64,000 bases of DNA from Arenibacter arenosicollis (lineage in GTDB: Bacteria > Bacteroidota > Bacteroidia > Flavobacteriales > Flavobacteriaceae), in contig NZ_JACLHY010000001.1 in assembly GCF_014397245.1 (NCBI RefSeq), positions 310,001-374,000 on the forward strand. The letters are read 5' to 3'. The position numbers were made by a program, and so were the translations under genes. The notes beneath the pieces were generated by a model that was not told where the DNA came from, did not search any database, and was given only the letters and a program-made list of their open reading frames with translations. Shown piece after piece: positions 8,923-17,569 of this stretch. How positions within the stretch are numbered: the stretch's first letter is position 1; every line of letters starts with the position of its first letter.

Positions 8923-10065
8923 ATGCAACGTTTTATTACTTTATTGGCATTGTTTATTTGCCTTGGCAGCACCGCACAGGTAAAAAAAGAAATTTTCGAA
9001 TCCTTTAAATTACAGGAGCGCCGGGATGTACAATACTACTTCCCTGAAAGCTATACCGCAGATAAAAAATATCCGTTAATTGTGGTGCTGGATGGAGAAT
9101 ACCTATTTGACCAAGTGGTGGCCAATGCTAAATTTTACAGTAATTTTCATGGCATGCCCGAAGCAATTATTGTTGGCGTGCAACAATCCAAAAATAACTT
9201 AAGGAATGAAGATTGTGCCTTTGAGCCAGATAATGGTCTACCTACAGAAAAGGGGAAATTGTTTTTCGAATTTTTGGGAATGGAACTTATCCCCTATTTA
9301 GAAACCAAATTTAGCACAGCTCCTTTTAAAATGTTCGTGGGGTATGATATTACCGCAAATTTTGGAAATTTTTATCTATTTAAGGACGAATCCCTCTTCA
9401 ATGCCTATATAAGCATTTCACCCTATTTGGCGCCTGAAATGGAAACAAGGGTACCCTCAAGACTATCCGTTATGAACAAGAAAATATTCTATCAATTGAT
9501 TTTGGAGGGCGAAAGAAGTGAAAATAGTAATAGAGTATTGACACTGGACCAAAATTTAAAAGGGTTGGACAGTGATAATTTGCACTATTTCTTTGATAAA
9601 TACGAAAATGCTGACCATATTTCAGTAGCTACATACGGAATAGGGAAAGCCTTTGATAATATCTTTGGCATGTTTAAACCCATAAGCCCAAAAGAATACA
9701 AAGAAAAAATCTTAACCCAAGTGGGACCAGTATATGATTATCTGGCGGACAAGCAATCATCCATCGAAAAACTATTTGGCTTCAGAAAAACAACAAGTCT
9801 CAACGATATTATGGCCATTTACGCAGCTTCCAGAAAAAAAGAGGACTTTGAATCCCTTAAGCCATTGTCCGATCTGTGTAAAAAAGAGTATCCAAATACC
9901 ATGTTGGGCTTTTATTTTGAAGGTGAATATTACGAACAATTGGGTGAACCCAAAAAAGCGCTCAGGACCTTTGAAAAAGCCTTTGGCATGGAAGAAATAG
10001 ATTTCCTTACCAAAGAAATGGCTTTGGAAAAAATTGATGCCCTTAAGGCTGATTTTGGATATTAA
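8923..10065 (+). CDS. Secreted esterase-like alpha/beta-hydrolase, apparently lacking the nucleophile serine
   Basis: I place the start at the ATG at 8923, which gives 380 residues beginning with a clear signal peptide (MQRFITLLALFICLGSTAQ). An in-frame TTG at 8905 would add six residues before it. The N-terminal two thirds resembles the esterase-D/enterochelin-esterase family (COG2819): a YYFPESYTADKKYPLIVVLDGEY strand region, then EAIIVGVQQS. Where the family has a G-H-S-x-G-G nucleophile elbow, this protein has VGYDITANFGNFYLF, so Asp stands in the serine position. The C-terminal part has TPR-like helices (MLGFYFEGEYYEQLGEPKKA). It may be catalytically inactive or use another nucleophile; a binding role in the periplasm is inference. 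Confidence 0.82.
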   Translation: MQRFITLLALFICLGSTAQVKKEIFESFKLQERRDVQYYFPESYTADKKYPLIVVLDGEYLFDQVVANAKFYSNFHGMPEAIIVGVQQSKNNLRNEDCAFEPDNGLPTEKGKLFFEFLGMELIPYLETKFSTAPFKMFVGYDITANFGNFYLFKDESLFNAYISISPYLAPEMETRVPSRLSVMNKKIFYQLILEGERSENSNRVLTLDQNLKGLDSDNLHYFFDKYENADHISVATYGIGKAFDNIFGMFKPISPKEYKEKILTQVGPVYDYLADKQSSIEKLFGFRKTTSLNDIMAIYAASRKKEDFESLKPLSDLCKKEYPNTMLGFYFEGEYYEQLGEPKKALRTFEKAFGMEEIDFLTKEMALEKIDALKADFGY

Positions 10066-10265
10066 GAAAGGGCAATTTCATTAAAAGGAAAGCCTGAATC
10101 ATGATTTACTGAGAACATAACAAATTTGAAAATCCTCGAAAGCCAATAATCGATGTACCCATCGAATATTGCAAAATGTTGTTGGTATCATTTTTATCTA
10201 AGTCTGCAAATCCCATATTATTTTTCAAACTTCTTACTACCTTAGCACAAAGCTTAAAGTAGATA

Positions 10266-11627
10266 ATGGCCAAAACGAAAACGGCATTTTTTTGTCAGAA
10301 CTGTGGAACCCAATATGCCAAGTGGGTAGGACAATGTGGTTCCTGTAAGGAATGGAATACCATAGTGGAAGAAGTTATTCAGAAAGAGGAAAAAGTATCA
10401 TGGAAAAGCTCTTCCCAACCCTCCACTAAGGTTGCAAAGCCATTAAGGGTCAACGAAATAAGTACCGATAAGGAATTTAGGCTCAACACCTTCGATTTGG
10501 AATTTAATAGAGTTCTTGGTGGTGGGCTGGTCCCTGGATCTTTAACTCTTTTAGGTGGGGAGCCAGGAGTGGGAAAAAGTACCTTAATGTTACAAATAGC
10601 ACTTAAACTTCCCTATAAGACCTTATACGTTTCAGGAGAGGAAAGTCAAAAACAAATTAAAATGCGGGCGGATCGCATCCATCCCAATAGTGAAACTTGT
10701 TTTATCCTTACCGAGACCAAAACACAAAATATATTTCGCCAAATCGAGGCCACGGAACCCGATATAGTAGTTATAGATTCCATACAAACCCTTCATACAG
10801 ATTATATTGAATCTTCTGCAGGTAGTATTTCCCAAATTAAGGAATGCACTGCAGAGCTCATAAAGTTTGCGAAGGAAACCAACACTCCGGTTATCCTAAT
10901 TGGGCACATCACAAAAGATGGCACCATTGCTGGACCAAAAATATTGGAGCATATGGTAGATACCGTATTGCAATTTGAAGGCGATAGAAATTATGTATAC
11001 CGCATCCTAAGGTCCCTTAAAAACAGATTTGGATCTACTTCCGAATTGGGAATATATGAAATGCAGGGCAGTGGTTTGCGAGAAGTAAACAACCCGTCCG
11101 AAATTTTGATTTCCAAGAACGATGAAGGATTAAGCGGAACGTCCATTGCTTCAACTGTGGAAGGTATGCGACCATTGATGATTGAAATCCAGGCCTTGGT
11201 AAGCACGGCTGTATATGGTACACCTCAACGTTCCACAACGGGTTATAATGCAAAGCGATTAAATATGCTTCTGGCAGTCCTGGAAAAAAGAGCTGGATTT
11301 AAATTGGCCGCAAAGGATGTATTTCTTAATATCACCGGTGGTATATCGGTGGATGACCCGGCGATTGATCTGGCAGTAATTGCGGCGATACTTTCCAGCA
11401 ACGAGGACATTCCCATAGAAAAAGGGGTATGTTTTGCAGCCGAAGTAGGTCTCGCAGGTGAAATAAGGCCGGTACAAAGAATAGATCAGCGCATCCTGGA
11501 AGCGGAAAAATTGGGTTTCAGCACGATCTATGTTTCCAAAAACAACAAGATAACATTAAAAAACACCCAAATCCAAATTCAATTGGCCGCCAGGATCGAA
11601 GATGTTGCCAATAGCCTCTTTTCCTAG
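10266..11627 (+). CDS. radA: DNA repair protein RadA (Sms)
   Basis: This 453-residue RecA-like ATPase promotes branch migration and processing of recombination intermediates. The order is an N-terminal zinc finger (FFCQNCG and GQCGSCKEW, residues 9-32), a RecA fold with Walker A GGEPGVGKST near residue 96, the RadA-specific LKNRFG motif around residue 255, and a C-terminal Lon-protease-like domain (FLNITGGISVDDPAIDLA). All hallmarks and the normal length are present. It stands alone about 200 bp after the esterase-like gene; that gap holds no further ORF that I can support. Confidence 0.98.
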   Translation: MAKTKTAFFCQNCGTQYAKWVGQCGSCKEWNTIVEEVIQKEEKVSWKSSSQPSTKVAKPLRVNEISTDKEFRLNTFDLEFNRVLGGGLVPGSLTLLGGEPGVGKSTLMLQIALKLPYKTLYVSGEESQKQIKMRADRIHPNSETCFILTETKTQNIFRQIEATEPDIVVIDSIQTLHTDYIESSAGSISQIKECTAELIKFAKETNTPVILIGHITKDGTIAGPKILEHMVDTVLQFEGDRNYVYRILRSLKNRFGSTSELGIYEMQGSGLREVNNPSEILISKNDEGLSGTSIASTVEGMRPLMIEIQALVSTAVYGTPQRSTTGYNAKRLNMLLAVLEKRAGFKLAAKDVFLNITGGISVDDPAIDLAVIAAILSSNEDIPIEKGVCFAAEVGLAGEIRPVQRIDQRILEAEKLGFSTIYVSKNNKITLKNTQIQIQLAARIEDVANSLFS

Positions 11628-11635
11628 ACAAGGCT

Positions 11636-11743
11636 TTAATTCTTTGAATTAAAAATCCTCGCCAGAACTAGCATTAATACAACAACGATAACTATTAAGC
11701 CAAGTTGCCAGAAACCTACTTTTAAAAAGTTCATTGCTATCAT
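11636..11743 (-). CDS. Possible 35-residue single-helix membrane protein
   Basis: An ORF of 35 codons begins with ATG at 11743, 4 bp after the stop codon of the aldo/keto reductase on the same strand, and ends at TAA 11636-11638. The product has a short polar start (MIAMNFLKVGFW), one continuous hydrophobic segment (QLGLIVIVVVLMLVLARIF) and a basic/polar tail NSKN, a typical small membrane-protein layout. A second in-frame ATG lies at 11734. The close spacing suggests cotranscription with the reductase gene. No family is recognised. Its 3' end overlaps an AT-only inverted repeat (11635-11653) that could end radA transcription, so the ORF may be fortuitous. Confidence 0.4.
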   Translation of the reverse strand: MIAMNFLKVGFWQLGLIVIVVVLMLVLARIFNSKN

Positions 11744-11747
11744 ACTG

Positions 11748-12788
11748 CTATGGGGCTGGATTTGGAATTTCATTATGTATAGATTCAATACCCTTTAGTA
11801 CCTCCTCGTTCAATTCCACATCTATACTCCCGATATTTTCCTTTAACTGATTCATATTGGTAGCTCCAATTATATTGGAGGTTAGAAATGGCCTCGTATT
11901 TACATAGGCAAGTGCCATTTGCGCCAATGATAAATCGTTAGCCTGTGCCAATTCAAAATATTTTTGGGTTGCCTTAACGGCCGTTTCACTACTGTACCTA
12001 TTGTAATTTGGGAAAAGGGCAATCCTGGAATTCTCAGGTTTTTTATCTCCCAAATACTTGCCGCTCAAGGTACCAAAGCCCAAAGGCGAATATGCCAATA
12101 AGCCTAAATTTTCTCTATGTGAAATTTCTGCCAAACCAACCTCAAAAAGACGGTTTAAAAGGCTATACGGATTCTGTATGGTAATCATTCTTGGCAAACT
12201 GGCATGCACCTTGCTTTCCTCCAAATACCTCATTGCTCCCCAAGGAGTTTCATTGGATATACCCACATGTCTAATTTTCCCCTCTCGGACAAGGTCCCTT
12301 AATGTTTCCAATATCTGATGGATATTGTCCTCCCAATGATCAGTGATACTGTGCCTATAACCTCTTTTACCAAAATAATTGGTTGTACGGTCTGGCCAGT
12401 GCAACTGATACAGATCTAAGTAATCTGTCTGCAAGCGGCTGAGACTTCCTTCAACGGCTGATTTTATAGATTCGCGATTAATCCCCGTTGTCCTTATAAA
12501 CTTCGTCATTTCCGACTTTCCAGCAATTTTGGAGGCCAAAATTACCTTATCGCGGTTTCTATTCTTTTTAAACCAACTGCCAATAATTCTTTCGGTGTCC
12601 GCATAACGTTCCTTTGTCGCAGGAATGGGATATAATTCTGCTGTATCAAAAAAATTAATCCCCTGTTCAAGGGCGTAATCCATTTGCTGGTGACCTTCCG
12701 CTTCTGTATTTTGCCGACCCCAGGTCATGGTGCCAAGGCATATTTTACTAACTTCAATATCGGTGTGGGGGAGATTGGTATACTTCAT
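11748..12788 (-). CDS. Aldo/keto reductase (Tas-like)
   Basis: This 346-residue NADPH-dependent oxidoreductase has a TIM-barrel fold. The catalytic tetrad is visible: Asp and Tyr in FFDTAELYPIP, Lys in VILASKIAG and His in YQLHWPDRTTNYFG. The C-terminal cofactor-binding segment contains SNIIGATNMNQLKENI. The insertion with TTNYFGKRGY after the His motif resembles the E. coli Tas subgroup. The physiological substrate is unknown. The gene is 52 bp from the exonuclease III gene on the same strand and could be cotranscribed with it. Confidence 0.93.
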   Translation of the reverse strand: MKYTNLPHTDIEVSKICLGTMTWGRQNTEAEGHQQMDYALEQGINFFDTAELYPIPATKERYADTERIIGSWFKKNRNRDKVILASKIAGKSEMTKFIRTTGINRESIKSAVEGSLSRLQTDYLDLYQLHWPDRTTNYFGKRGYRHSITDHWEDNIHQILETLRDLVREGKIRHVGISNETPWGAMRYLEESKVHASLPRMITIQNPYSLLNRLFEVGLAEISHRENLGLLAYSPLGFGTLSGKYLGDKKPENSRIALFPNYNRYSSETAVKATQKYFELAQANDLSLAQMALAYVNTRPFLTSNIIGATNMNQLKENIGSIDVELNEEVLKGIESIHNEIPNPAP

Positions 12789-12840
12789 ACTTTACTATTA
12801 CTTTGATATTATCAATTCAATTTTAGGAAAGACCATCGGT

Positions 12841-13602
12841 TTATTCCAACTCCACAAGAATGGGACAATGATCACTATGAACGGCCTTGGATAGAATAAC
12901 GGAACGTTTTAACCTACTCACTAACGGCCTACTGACCAAACCATAATCTAGTCGCCAGCCCTTATTGTTGGCCCGTGAATTGGCCCTATAACTCCACCAT
13001 GTGTAATTATCCGGTTCCTTGTTAAAATGTCTGAAACTATCAATAAATCCGCTATCCATAAAATTACCGATCCACTCCCTTTCCACAGGTAAAAACCCGG
13101 AAACATTTTTGTTTCTAACAGGGTCGTGAATATCTATTGCTTCATGACATATATTGTAATCCCCGCATATTACCAGGTTCGGTTTTTCCTTTTTCAACTC
13201 ATCAACATAATCCTGAAAATCCGTCATATACTGTAATTTATGATTTAAGCGGGCAATATTGGTGCCTGAAGGCAAGTAAAGGCTCATAACTGAGACACCA
13301 TTAAAATCGGCCCTAATATTTCGCCCCTCAAAATCCATATATTCTATTCCGGTACCAAATTCCACATGATCGGGTTCGGTTTTAGCTAGTATGGCCACAC
13401 CACTATAGCCCTTCTTCTGAGCACTGTACCAGTAGTGATAGTGATAACCTAAAGCTTCAAAAATTGCAAGGTCCAATTGATCGCGATTAGCCTTGATCTC
13501 CTGCAAACAGACCACATCCGGATCTACATTTTTCAACCAATCCAAAAACCCTTTGCTCACTGCAGCCCTAATTCCATTTACATTATAAGAAACAATCTTC
13601 AT
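12841..13602 (-). CDS. xth: Exodeoxyribonuclease III (AP endonuclease)
   Basis: At 253 residues this is a full-length EEP-fold nuclease that repairs abasic sites and blocked 3' ends. Conserved blocks are SYNVNGIRAAVSKG at the N-terminus (Asn metal ligand), VVCLQEIKA (Glu metal ligand), GDYNICHEAIDI (catalytic Asp and Asn), YTWWSYR and the C-terminal SDHCPILVELE (catalytic Asp-His). No signal peptide is present, in contrast to the secreted EEP protein at 29573-30628. The gene is first in a minus-strand pair with the aldo/keto reductase. Confidence 0.96.
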   Translation of the reverse strand: MKIVSYNVNGIRAAVSKGFLDWLKNVDPDVVCLQEIKANRDQLDLAIFEALGYHYHYWYSAQKKGYSGVAILAKTEPDHVEFGTGIEYMDFEGRNIRADFNGVSVMSLYLPSGTNIARLNHKLQYMTDFQDYVDELKKEKPNLVICGDYNICHEAIDIHDPVRNKNVSGFLPVEREWIGNFMDSGFIDSFRHFNKEPDNYTWWSYRANSRANNKGWRLDYGLVSRPLVSRLKRSVILSKAVHSDHCPILVELE

Positions 13603-13817
13603 TTATATATTTTTATCTAGAACCAACCCCTTTTAATAAGTACTGGAAGGCACTAAAATTTAATTTAGCCAGAAATCAACCAAAAATCGGGTTAAAAATA
13701 GCCAATGTTTTTTGTAACCAAAAAGGTCTAACGATAATGTTGAGGATTATATCCCTATTTATTATGCCCTTTCAATAGATTCCAGGAAAATCACAAAAAA
13801 AATTAGATAATAATACT

Positions 13818-13825
13818 TAAGTTTG
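13818..13825 (+). promoter_or_regulatory. Candidate -7 box for the TonB receptor at 13840
   Basis: TAAGTTTG, an exact TAnnTTTG match, ends 14 bases before the ATG at 13840. No matching TTTG box is seen about 20 bases upstream. Confidence 0.35.
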
Positions 13826-13839
13826 AGGCTTATAATTAC

Positions 13840-15924
13840 ATGATGAAATTCTCCCTTATTTTTCCATTTATCCTTCTTTTTATCTTGGTATCCCATGCTC
13901 AAGAACCTGTACCAAAGGACAGCATCACTGAACTGGATGAAATTATCCTTTTGGACTCCTTACAATCCTCTACCGATAATGGTATTATAGCAACCAAAAT
14001 TATAGGCACCAAGATTTTTCAGAACTATAGTCCAGTAGATATGGTTTCTGCCATCAATCAGGTATCCGGAGTTTATATATTGTCCGGAGCTTTGAACACC
14101 AATAGGATTACCATTCGAGGTGTAGGGGCAAGAACCTTATTTGGGACGGATAAACTGCGTCTTTACTACAATGATGTCCCCATTACAAATGGGTCCGGCT
14201 TCTCCACTATAGAATCCTTCGATCTGGAAAATCTAAGCTCGGTGGAGGTGATCAAAGGACCAAAAGCCACAAATTTTGGGGCTAATTTGGGAGGGGCTAT
14301 TCTGTTGAACTCCAAGCAGCCCAATGATGGGGCTACCTATTTTAGAAATAATTTCACCATGGGCTCCTACAGCCTTTTAAAAAACAACTTGCAGTTTAGT
14401 CTTAAGGAGAATAAGATTTCCTTAAACGTACATTATGGTTATTTAGAGACAGATGGCTATAGGGAAAACAATAAATTTAAACGCGAGGGTGTTCTAGTGG
14501 ATGTTAACTATCAAATAAATTCCAAAACCAATATTGGCCTTCTCTTTAACCATGTTGATTATAACGCCCAGATCCCTAGTTCTTTGGGAGAAACCGATTT
14601 TAAGGAAAATCCAACAAAGGCGGCATTTACATGGAAATCTGCCAAAGGATACGAGGATAACAAATATAGCCTGGCAGGGTTGACCATAAATCGCACCATT
14701 ACAGATAAATTAAAAAACACTAGCAGTATTTTCTATTCTTACCTAGATCATTATGAACCCCGACCTTTTGGGATTTTGGATGAATACACCCATGGATACG
14801 GATTCAGGACAAAATTTGCGGGTGAATGGATTGCCAATAAAACCAAAATCGACTACAATTTTGGAGCTGAATTATACAAAGACGAGTACAATTGGAGTGA
14901 ATTTGAAAATCTATATCAAGAAAATAATGGGCAAGGAAGTTTACAAGGCGAGCAATTTGCGAAAAACAAGGAGTTTAGGAGACAGTTCAATGCTTTCGGC
15001 AATCTACTTATTCCCTTAGGGAATGCTTTTTCTACCCAAATTGGGTTAAACGTGAACAAAACCTATTATGATTTCAGGGATGTATTTAATCAAGGGGCCG
15101 ATAATAAAAGCGCAGAAAGGGATTTTGACGCCATTATTTTGCCAAGCCTAAATCTCAACTATAGCTTTTCGGAATTAAATTCACTTTACGCCAATATTAG
15201 CAGAGGATTTTCCAACCCAACTCTGGAGGAAACACTTACTCCGGATGGGGTTATAAACCCTGATATAGCCCAAGAAACAGGTACGAATTATGAAATTGGC
15301 ACAAGATTACTTCTGCTGAATAGAAAATTAAATATGAATATAGCCATTTACAGAATGGATATCAAAAATCTTTTGGTGGCACAACGGGTAGGCGAGGATC
15401 AATATGTTGGCAAAAATGCAGGTAAGACCCAACATCAGGGTCTGGAATTGGAAGCCGAATATAATTTGGATATTACTTCCAAACTTAGGCTAACACCCTT
15501 TATTAGCTATACTCTTAATGACCACAGTTTTATGACCTTTGTGGACGAGGACAACAATTATTCCGGCAATCCATTGACCGGGGTTCCCAAACACAGATTG
15601 AATTCTGGTATACAGGCTCAACTTAACAATACCTTTTATTGGTATTCCACGCATCAGTATGTGGGAGAAATTCCCTTAACGGATGCCAATAGCCTCTACA
15701 GTTCGCCATTTAATGTAATTAATAGCAAGGTGGGGTATAAAAACCAATTGGGGAAAAATCTGTCTATGGACATCGCTTTTGGCATCAACAATATCTTTGA
15801 TGTCAACTATGCCCAATCCGTACTTATAAATACAACAGGATTTGGAGGGGCCGAGCCTAGGTATTACTACCCTGGGAACGACAGAAATTTCTATGGCAGT
15901 TTACGATTGGGATATACCCTCTAA
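13840..15924 (+). CDS. TonB-dependent receptor (iron/siderophore-type, FecA-like)
   Basis: The protein has 694 residues with signal peptide MMKFSLIFPFILLFILVSHAQ; a second ATG follows immediately at 13843. Unlike the other receptors here it lacks the carboxypeptidase-regulatory-like domain. The plug (about residues 45-165) shows VSAINQVSGVYI, RITIRGVGARTLFG and SVEVIKGPKATNFGANLGGAI. The barrel ends with GSLRLGYTL. The short plug linker and overall size resemble siderophore or iron-complex receptors of the FecA/CirA group; the ligand is not identifiable from sequence alone. No FecIR-type sigma/anti-sigma pair is nearby. The gene is flanked by unrelated genes and shares a bidirectional terminator with glyS. 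Confidence 0.93.
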   Translation: MMKFSLIFPFILLFILVSHAQEPVPKDSITELDEIILLDSLQSSTDNGIIATKIIGTKIFQNYSPVDMVSAINQVSGVYILSGALNTNRITIRGVGARTLFGTDKLRLYYNDVPITNGSGFSTIESFDLENLSSVEVIKGPKATNFGANLGGAILLNSKQPNDGATYFRNNFTMGSYSLLKNNLQFSLKENKISLNVHYGYLETDGYRENNKFKREGVLVDVNYQINSKTNIGLLFNHVDYNAQIPSSLGETDFKENPTKAAFTWKSAKGYEDNKYSLAGLTINRTITDKLKNTSSIFYSYLDHYEPRPFGILDEYTHGYGFRTKFAGEWIANKTKIDYNFGAELYKDEYNWSEFENLYQENNGQGSLQGEQFAKNKEFRRQFNAFGNLLIPLGNAFSTQIGLNVNKTYYDFRDVFNQGADNKSAERDFDAIILPSLNLNYSFSELNSLYANISRGFSNPTLEETLTPDGVINPDIAQETGTNYEIGTRLLLLNRKLNMNIAIYRMDIKNLLVAQRVGEDQYVGKNAGKTQHQGLELEAEYNLDITSKLRLTPFISYTLNDHSFMTFVDEDNNYSGNPLTGVPKHRLNSGIQAQLNNTFYWYSTHQYVGEIPLTDANSLYSSPFNVINSKVGYKNQLGKNLSMDIAFGINNIFDVNYAQSVLINTTGFGGAEPRYYYPGNDRNFYGSLRLGYTL

Positions 15925-15934
15925 ACCAAATTAA

Positions 15935-15966
15935 AAAGGTCCAATATGTTAATATATTGGACCTTT
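15935..15966. terminator. Bidirectional terminator between a TonB receptor and glyS
   Basis: A perfect 13-bp stem (AAAGGTCCAATAT at 15935-15947 with its complement at 15954-15966) encloses a 6-base loop. It lies between two convergent stop codons (15924 and 15988), with A/T-rich tracts on both sides. Confidence 0.8.
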
Positions 15967-15987
15967 AATTAATTAGGGATTACGGAA

Positions 15988-17532
15988 CTACTCCATTCTT
16001 TTCAACCAGCTTTTCATATCAACCTCTTTATGGATAATTGACTTTACATCAGCGATTGCCACACGCTGTTGTTCCATAGTATCCCTATGACGTATGGTAA
16101 CCGTATTATCCTCTAGGGATTGGTGGTCCACTGTAATGCAAAATGGGGTTCCATTGGCATCCTGTCTCCTGTAACGTCGTCCCACGGCATCCTTTTCATC
16201 ATATACAACATTAAAATCCCATTTAAGATCATCTATGATTTCTTGGGCCAATTCCGGTAAACCGTCCTTCTTCACCAATGGAAATACTGCTGCCTTATTG
16301 GGCGCTAGAACCGCAGGTAATTTAAGTACCGTTCTGGTAGTATTGTTCTCCAATTCCTCTTCTACCAAGGAGTTTGAAAAAACGGCCAAGAACATACGAT
16401 CCAAACCTATAGAAGTTTCAACCACATAAGGCACATAACTTTCATTAAGTTCCGGATCAAAATACTGTAATTTTTTACCAGAGAATTTTTCGTGGCTACC
16501 TAGGTCGAAATCTGTCCTGGAATGTATTCCTTCCAACTCTTTAAATCCAAATGGAAACTTAAATTCTATATCGGCAGCGGCATCGGCATAATGTGCCAAT
16601 TTCTCATGGTCGTGGAATCTGTAGTTTTCTGCACCCAACCCCAAAGACAAATGCCAGGCCATCCTTTTTTCCTTCCAGGTTTCATACCATTCCTTCTGCG
16701 AGCCGGGACGAATAAAAAATTGCATTTCCATTTGTTCAAACTCCCTTTGACGAAAGATAAATTGTCTTGCAACAATCTCGTTCCTAAAGGCCTTACCAAC
16801 CTGGGCAATACCAAATGGAATTTTCATCCTTCCAGTCTTTTGGACATTCAGGAAGTTCACGAAAATACCCTGGGCAGTTTCGGGTCTAAGATAAAGATCC
16901 ATTGCACTATCGGCAGAGGCACCCAATTTGGTACCGAACATTAGATTAAACTGCTTTACATCGGTCCAATTCCTTGATCCCGATAAAGGACAGGCAATTT
17001 CCAATTCTTCGATCAAATTTTTCACATCGGCCAAATCCTCATTCTCCAAGGATTTTCCCAATCGCTTTAAAATGGTCGTTATCTGTTCTTGGTAACCTAC
17101 CACTCTTGGATTGGTTTCCAAAAATTGCTTTTTATCAAAAGAATCACCAAATCGCTTTTCTGCCTTGGCAACTTCCTTGTCTATTTTAGCTTCAATTTTA
17201 GCGGCATAATCCTCCACCAAAACATCTGCACGATATCTTTTTTTGGAATCTTTGTTATCGATCAATGGATCATTAAAGGCATCCACATGCCCAGAGGCCT
17301 TCCATACCGTAGGATGCATAAATATTGCAGAATCAAGACCCACAATATTATCGTTCATCTGAACCATGGCCTTCCACCAATATTCACGGATGTTCTTTTT
17401 TAACTCCGCACCGTTTTGGGCATAATCGTACACGGCACTAAGTCCGTCGTAAATTTCGCTGGATTGGAAAACATATCCATATTCCTTTGCATGCGAGATT
17501 ACTTTTTTAAAATCGTCTTCTTGTTTCACCAT
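15988..17532 (-). CDS. glyS: Glycine--tRNA ligase (homodimeric type)
   Basis: This 514-residue class II aminoacyl-tRNA synthetase charges tRNA-Gly. Its single-chain form corresponds to the alpha2 enzyme rather than the alpha2-beta2 GlyQ/GlyS type. Visible features are the N-terminal GYVFQSSEIYDGLSAVYDYAQNGAELKKNI block, motif 2 in FRNEIVARQFIFRQREFEQMEMQFF, motif 3 in ETSIGLDRMFLAVF and a C-terminal anticodon-binding domain (LPAVLAPNKAAVFPLVKKDG; GRRYRRQDANGTPFCITVD). The TATTTTTG box directly before the start suggests a very short or absent leader. Confidence 0.97.
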   Translation of the reverse strand: MVKQEDDFKKVISHAKEYGYVFQSSEIYDGLSAVYDYAQNGAELKKNIREYWWKAMVQMNDNIVGLDSAIFMHPTVWKASGHVDAFNDPLIDNKDSKKRYRADVLVEDYAAKIEAKIDKEVAKAEKRFGDSFDKKQFLETNPRVVGYQEQITTILKRLGKSLENEDLADVKNLIEELEIACPLSGSRNWTDVKQFNLMFGTKLGASADSAMDLYLRPETAQGIFVNFLNVQKTGRMKIPFGIAQVGKAFRNEIVARQFIFRQREFEQMEMQFFIRPGSQKEWYETWKEKRMAWHLSLGLGAENYRFHDHEKLAHYADAAADIEFKFPFGFKELEGIHSRTDFDLGSHEKFSGKKLQYFDPELNESYVPYVVETSIGLDRMFLAVFSNSLVEEELENNTTRTVLKLPAVLAPNKAAVFPLVKKDGLPELAQEIIDDLKWDFNVVYDEKDAVGRRYRRQDANGTPFCITVDHQSLEDNTVTIRHRDTMEQQRVAIADVKSIIHKEVDMKSWLKRME

Positions 17533-17536
17533 TTGG

Positions 17537-17544
17537 CAAAAATA
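17537..17544 (-). promoter_or_regulatory. Candidate -7 box for glyS next to the start codon
   Basis: The minus strand reads TATTTTTG, a TAnnTTTG match, ending 4 bases before the glyS ATG (17532). If used, the transcript would be nearly leaderless, as proposed for panD. No -33 box is evident. Confidence 0.35.
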
Positions 17545-17569
17545 TAATAATAGTAGAAAAGGTGGTGAT

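Noticed and set aside
11635-11653. radA terminator formed by TTTAATTC-TTT-GAATTAAA
   Set aside because: The stem is made almost wholly of A/T pairs and overlaps the small ORF; too weak to call as a terminator feature.
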